Assembly (NCBI GenBank): GCA_040507035.1
Contig: JBEVVR010000018.1
Location: 1 to 64,000, forward strand
DNA: 64,000 nucleotides
From: Thiodiazotropha sp040507035
GTDB lineage: Bacteria; Pseudomonadota; Gammaproteobacteria; Chromatiales; Chromatiaceae
Direction: 5' to 3'
In this document: piece after piece, positions 61,701 through 64,000 of the stretch
Layout of the letters: each line of letters starts with the position of its first letter
How positions within the stretch are numbered: position 1 is the first letter of the stretch
Notes under the pieces: model-generated
Databases searched by the model: none
What the model saw: only the letters and a program-made list of their open reading frames with translations
What the model was told of the DNA's origin: nothing
Translations under genes and position numbers: made by a program

Positions 61701-61786
61701 AATGCCCATAGACCGCCGCTCAGCATGATGATCACCAACAACCAGGAGATCACCGGTGTGCGCACCGAGTATTCGCCGATATTCAT
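58742..61786 (-). CDS. RND efflux pump permease
   Basis: 1014-residue inner-membrane exporter of the AcrB superfamily: first helix (VISWLLVIIMLSGGLWAFE), two periplasmic loops, twelve helices, and helix 4 with GMLVDNAIVVAEGM (proton-relay Asp followed by Asn rather than a second Asp). The ending LTLLIVPTLYAMLFRVRPPG is typical. It is 37 bases downstream of its membrane-fusion partner. It is distinct from the pump at 45458: the N-terminus and helix 4 differ. No TolC-type gene is adjacent; the substrate is unknown. Confidence 0.95.
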   Translation of the reverse strand: MNIGEYSVRTPVISWLLVIIMLSGGLWAFERIGKLEDPAFTIKMAKIITYYPGASAKQVQDEVTYHVEDAIQRMEQVKQIKMSVSRPGVSDIQIEFKDKYRADDFPNIYDELRRKIADMKGKLPPGAQSPIVIDDFGDVFGVYLALTGEGYSWRDLWDFADALKRQLVLVPGVRKISIGGAQKEVVYVDISRAQLGELGISPNQISQILESQNVVVTAGNASAGNEYLRIEPSGEFQSVKAIGDVLIGSEEKKLVYLKDIAEISRAYEEVPSQMYYVDGKPALTLGISMQAGENVVAVGETLRQRVMELIPTIPLGMDLVEIYNQPAEVEKSVGGFIVSVGQAVAIVIVVLLLFMGLRVGFIIGAVLLITVAGTLFIMHLEGIELQRISLGALVIALGMLVDNAIVVAEGMLVRIQGGMRAADAARETVGKTIWALLGGTVIGILAFSAIGLSPDSTGEFTNSLFWVILYSLLLSWITAISTTPLLCALLLKPGQSGGDKAKDPYGGAIFTLFRGIVDRAIRLRWITVTIVVSLFILAVFGFGSVKQAFFPASNTPLFFVDIWEIEGTDIRKTREDTLSVDAFIREQEGVMQTSTAIGGPHQRYTLVYDPRETSPAYAQIIVKTDTLERIPEIWNKVEVYMREQLPWTDPIIKSMRIGPGRDSKIEARFHGPDPAVLRGLSLQAQALMHADPRSKDVRDDWRQAVKLIRPIFNEQVGRQLGITREHLATALQYAYDGTPVGRYRDGIRILPILMRAPEVERKDPGNLQNVTIWSPALNQSVAAAQVISGYETLFENTLIRSRDRNQTIIASCNSVEELATPLFNQLKPKIEAIPLPPGYSFSWGGEYEDSANAQGGLMSSLPVGFLLMILVTILLFGKVRQPLLIWLTVPLAAIGITAGLLVFDGAFDFMSLLGALSLIGLLIKNAIVLIDEIDQQSAGGKDAYNAILDSTVSRLRPVVLAAATTILGLIPLLQDVFFVNMSLTIMAGLGFATLLTLLIVPTLYAMLFRVRPPG

Positions 61787-61823
61787 CCCGCGTCCCTCAT
61801 TGCGGTTGTGAGCTGATCAGGTT

Positions 61824-62951
61824 TCACTTATTTTCCAGGTCCTGAATGCGGGGCTCCGCCTGTTCCCGCTCAGGCAGCAGCCTGACTTCCATATCCTCAA
61901 GCAAGAAGGGGGTGCCGGCGGTGACGATGCGCTCACCCGGTTTGAGGCCTTGCAGAATCTCAATCCGGCTTCCCAGGAGTCGGCCGATTTTCACCTTGCG
62001 GGATTTGACCGTCATGCTCTGTTCGTCGATCACCCAGGCCCTGGGCTCTAGATTGCTATCGCCGACAACCGCCGTTGCCGGGACCAGGTGACGCTGGCTT
62101 TTGTTGAGAAAACCACTCAAGTCGACAGTCGCGGTGGCGGTCATGCCCGGCAATATGGTGACATCGTCAACCTGGGGCATGGTATAGGTCACCTGAAAGG
62201 TCTGGGTTTTGGCATCGGCCTTGGTGCTGACCTCACGAAAGGTGAGGGGATAGGATTTACCCGGCAGATCGGAGAAGCTGACCCTGACCGGGATCTGATT
62301 GCGTCTGGTTTCCGGTGACTCCCTGTCCGGCTGGAGTTCACGAAGCTGGCTCTCCGGCACATCGAATTTAACTTCTAACTCAGAGATATTCTGCAGATCC
62401 AGGATCACCTGCTTGGCTTGTACCTCCTCGAAATTTTCGATATGGCGCCTGGCGATGATCCCTTTGAACGGGGCGCTCAGCTTGGTGTAATTGAGATCCT
62501 GCTGGGCGGATTCCAAGGCGGATGTTGCGCTTTTGAACTCTGCTTCAATGCGATCGTAATCCATTTTCGAAATATGCCCCTTTTTCACCAGCTCCCGGGC
62601 GCGGGCATAGTCCTTTTCTGATTTGTCGAAATTTGCCTTGCGGTTGTTATAGGCAATCTTGTAATCGGTGATGTCCAGGGAGGCGATCGGTTGACCCTTC
62701 TCCACATGATCACCCTCTTTCACCGAGAGCTGGGTAACCTTGCCTGCGACCCTGAAGGAGAGTTCCGCCTTTCTGCCGGCATCGATTCGAGCGGGGAATG
62801 AACGGATATCGGAAGAGCCGGCCTGCTCGACGACAAAGCTCTTTACCGGGCGTACCACGCTCTTGGTGTCGGCTGGCGGTGGCTTGTCGCAGCCGAGAAG
62901 CAGGGTGGCGATCAGAATCGTGCCGAGAGAACGAAATCCACAACCAAGCAT
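61824..62951 (-). CDS. RND efflux membrane fusion lipoprotein
   Basis: 375 residues from the ATG at 62951, chosen because GGGGGAT lies 8 bases upstream and because it gives a clean lipoprotein signal (MLGCGFRSLGTILIATLLLGC, lipobox cysteine near residue 21). Longer in-frame starts (62966, 63083) lack a ribosome site. Domains: lipoyl half (AGKVTQLSVKEGDHVEKGQPIASLD), helical hairpin (~90-160), second lipoyl half (KLSAPFKGIIARRHIENFEEVQAKQVILDL) and barrel/membrane-proximal parts. It is co-transcribed with the permease downstream. Confidence 0.93.
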   Translation of the reverse strand: MLGCGFRSLGTILIATLLLGCDKPPPADTKSVVRPVKSFVVEQAGSSDIRSFPARIDAGRKAELSFRVAGKVTQLSVKEGDHVEKGQPIASLDITDYKIAYNNRKANFDKSEKDYARARELVKKGHISKMDYDRIEAEFKSATSALESAQQDLNYTKLSAPFKGIIARRHIENFEEVQAKQVILDLQNISELEVKFDVPESQLRELQPDRESPETRRNQIPVRVSFSDLPGKSYPLTFREVSTKADAKTQTFQVTYTMPQVDDVTILPGMTATATVDLSGFLNKSQRHLVPATAVVGDSNLEPRAWVIDEQSMTVKSRKVKIGRLLGSRIEILQGLKPGERIVTAGTPFLLEDMEVRLLPEREQAEPRIQDLENK

Positions 62952-63098
62952 GTCGATATCCCCCATGCTGTTGTCGAAGGAGTTGTTGTTTTTTACTGCT
63001 AGGCAGATGATTATAACTGCTTTCTCAGTTCGAAAGACAACAGAATGTAAGGGGGGAAGGAGCCTAAGATCGGTATCAAACAACCAGGCCCTCGAAGG

Positions 63099-64000
63099 TC
63101 ACTGCATGTCGTTGATGCGTTGTCTCAGCATGGGATGGCCCAGTGCATAGAGGCTGTCGAAGAGCTGACTGTAGTGCGCCAGATCGACCTCGATCTTGTG
63201 ATCAGAGTAGTTGAGATGATTGAACTCGTGAGAGATGTCGTCGGCCCGCAGCGGGATCTCAAGTGCCATCAATCTGTCGAGCAATTTCTCGATGGTCAGT
63301 CCGGCGGGTCTGTGGTAGCCCGCATTGCGTAACAGATCATCGATTGCCTGTAGATGGTTGGCAACCGCCTCATCGGTGGATACGACTTTTGCAGAGAGCA
63401 GGCGGCGCCTGATCTGGTAGGCATACCACCTTGGAGCGACCTGTGGCCAAAGCATCCAGGCGCATAATAGGATGGCACCGATGCCGGTGAGCCAGGGCCA
63501 GGTATTGATAAAGAAGAGTTTTAGATAACCACCCACCCAGGTGATGATGATATAGCCCGCCTGCCAGAGTGCGGTCATGATCATCTCCAGGCTGAACTCA
63601 CTGTCCCCCATCGCATCCTGCAGCCGCAATTGGCGCTCCACATAGTCGTTGATCTGATCGGCGGAGAGGGTTTCATTATCGACAGCAGGGCCGTCGTAGT
63701 AAGCAGTTGGCTCCAGCTCGAGCCAGCCGATCTCATCTACATAGGCCTCTACCCAGGCATGTCCGTCCAAGGCGTAGATATCGTAATAACCGGTCAGGGG
63801 ATTCTGGTTGGTGGCGGAGAATCCGGTAACCAGGCGCGAAGGGATGCCCTGGGTGCGCAACATAATGGCAAGGGCGCTGGCAAAATATTCACAATGCCCT
63901 TTTTTGGTCTCAAACAAAAACCGGCTTAAAGGCGTGTGTTGTTGTGATGTGAAGATAGAGTCGAAATCGTAGTCGTAGTTGTTGCGCAGAAACTGTTCCA
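63099..64000 (-). CDS. Transglutaminase-like membrane protein (TgpA type), partial
   Basis: C-terminal ~300 residues of a larger protein whose start lies beyond base 64000. The transglutaminase core is visible: KKGHCEYFASALAIMLR (catalytic Cys), ALDGHAWVEAYVDEIGW (catalytic His) and LELEPTAYYDG, where most relatives have Asp (WxxxDPTA) and this one has Glu. One or two membrane helices follow (~VGGYLKLFFINTWPWLTGIGAILLCAWMLW), then a C-terminal DUF4129-like cytoplasmic domain. TgpA of Pseudomonas is an essential inner-membrane protein with periplasmic transglutaminase. The gene is upstream of the RND pair on the same strand. Confidence 0.88.
   Translation of the reverse strand, partial: EQFLRNNYDYDFDSIFTSQQHTPLSRFLFETKKGHCEYFASALAIMLRTQGIPSRLVTGFSATNQNPLTGYYDIYALDGHAWVEAYVDEIGWLELEPTAYYDGPAVDNETLSADQINDYVERQLRLQDAMGDSEFSLEMIMTALWQAGYIIITWVGGYLKLFFINTWPWLTGIGAILLCAWMLWPQVAPRWYAYQIRRRLLSAKVVSTDEAVANHLQAIDDLLRNAGYHRPAGLTIEKLLDRLMALEIPLRADDISHEFNHLNYSDHKIEVDLAHYSQLFDSLYALGHPMLRQRINDMQ

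Noticed and set aside
1..64000. tRNA genes, rRNA genes, CRISPR arrays, phage or transposase genes
   Set aside because: Read-through of both strands showed no cloverleaf with CCA-adjacent acceptor, no evenly spaced direct repeats and no transposase or integrase motifs. A tRNAscan or CRISPR finder run would settle this.

Overview
The window looks like chromosome of a gammaproteobacterium with a chemolithoautotrophic or mixotrophic lifestyle. This is inferred from gene content: a full Rnf complex, a large pyruvate:ferredoxin oxidoreductase, a glyoxylate bypass with AceK, and above all a six-gene inorganic-carbon uptake cluster built around DabA. Sulfur-oxidising gammaproteobacteria are the obvious comparison, but no marker gene for sulfur oxidation or RuBisCO lies in the window. 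I found no rRNA, tRNA, CRISPR array, prophage or transposase gene.

Bases 1-13.8 kb (all minus strand) form one apparent transcription unit: rnfB, a 1647-residue pyruvate:ferredoxin oxidoreductase, rnfC-D-G-E-A, a 65-residue cysteine-rich membrane protein missing from ordinary ORF calls, ppsA and ppsR (cut by the left edge). Together these could use ion-motive force to reduce ferredoxin, carboxylate acetyl-CoA to pyruvate and convert that to PEP. Bases 14.3-17.4 kb (plus strand) hold an ECF sigma factor, its zinc-finger anti-sigma factor, a charged exported protein and a TPR/beta-barrel outer-membrane protein. Then come a lytic transglycosylase lipoprotein, adk, a tautomerase and an EpsB-type sugar transferase.

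Bases 21.2-31.7 kb carry central carbon genes: aceK divergent from aceB-aceA, then rraA, a CNNM/CBS protein, ppnN, a small secreted protein, mdh and a BolA-family gene. Bases 32.0-45.1 kb hold a CsoSCA-like carbonic anhydrase and, on the other strand, sulP, a NuoM-like gene, dabA, dabB and two further antiporter-like genes: an expanded DAB-type bicarbonate/CO2 accumulation cluster. One of its antiporter-like subunits has lost the usual proton-channel residues.

Bases 45.4-64 kb are more accessory: two RND efflux pump gene pairs, a CBS protein, a lower-GC patch with a small CxxC protein and an exported alpha/beta hydrolase, three methyltransferase-fold proteins with export or membrane signals, a membrane-anchored TIR protein that seems to start at an ATC codon, and a truncated transglutaminase-like protein. 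Several non-coding palindromic elements recur: a ~120 bp intercistronic element (two copies), elements bounded by long inverted repeats with GCAAATG-ACGC cores (two full, one half copy), and shorter hairpin repeats.
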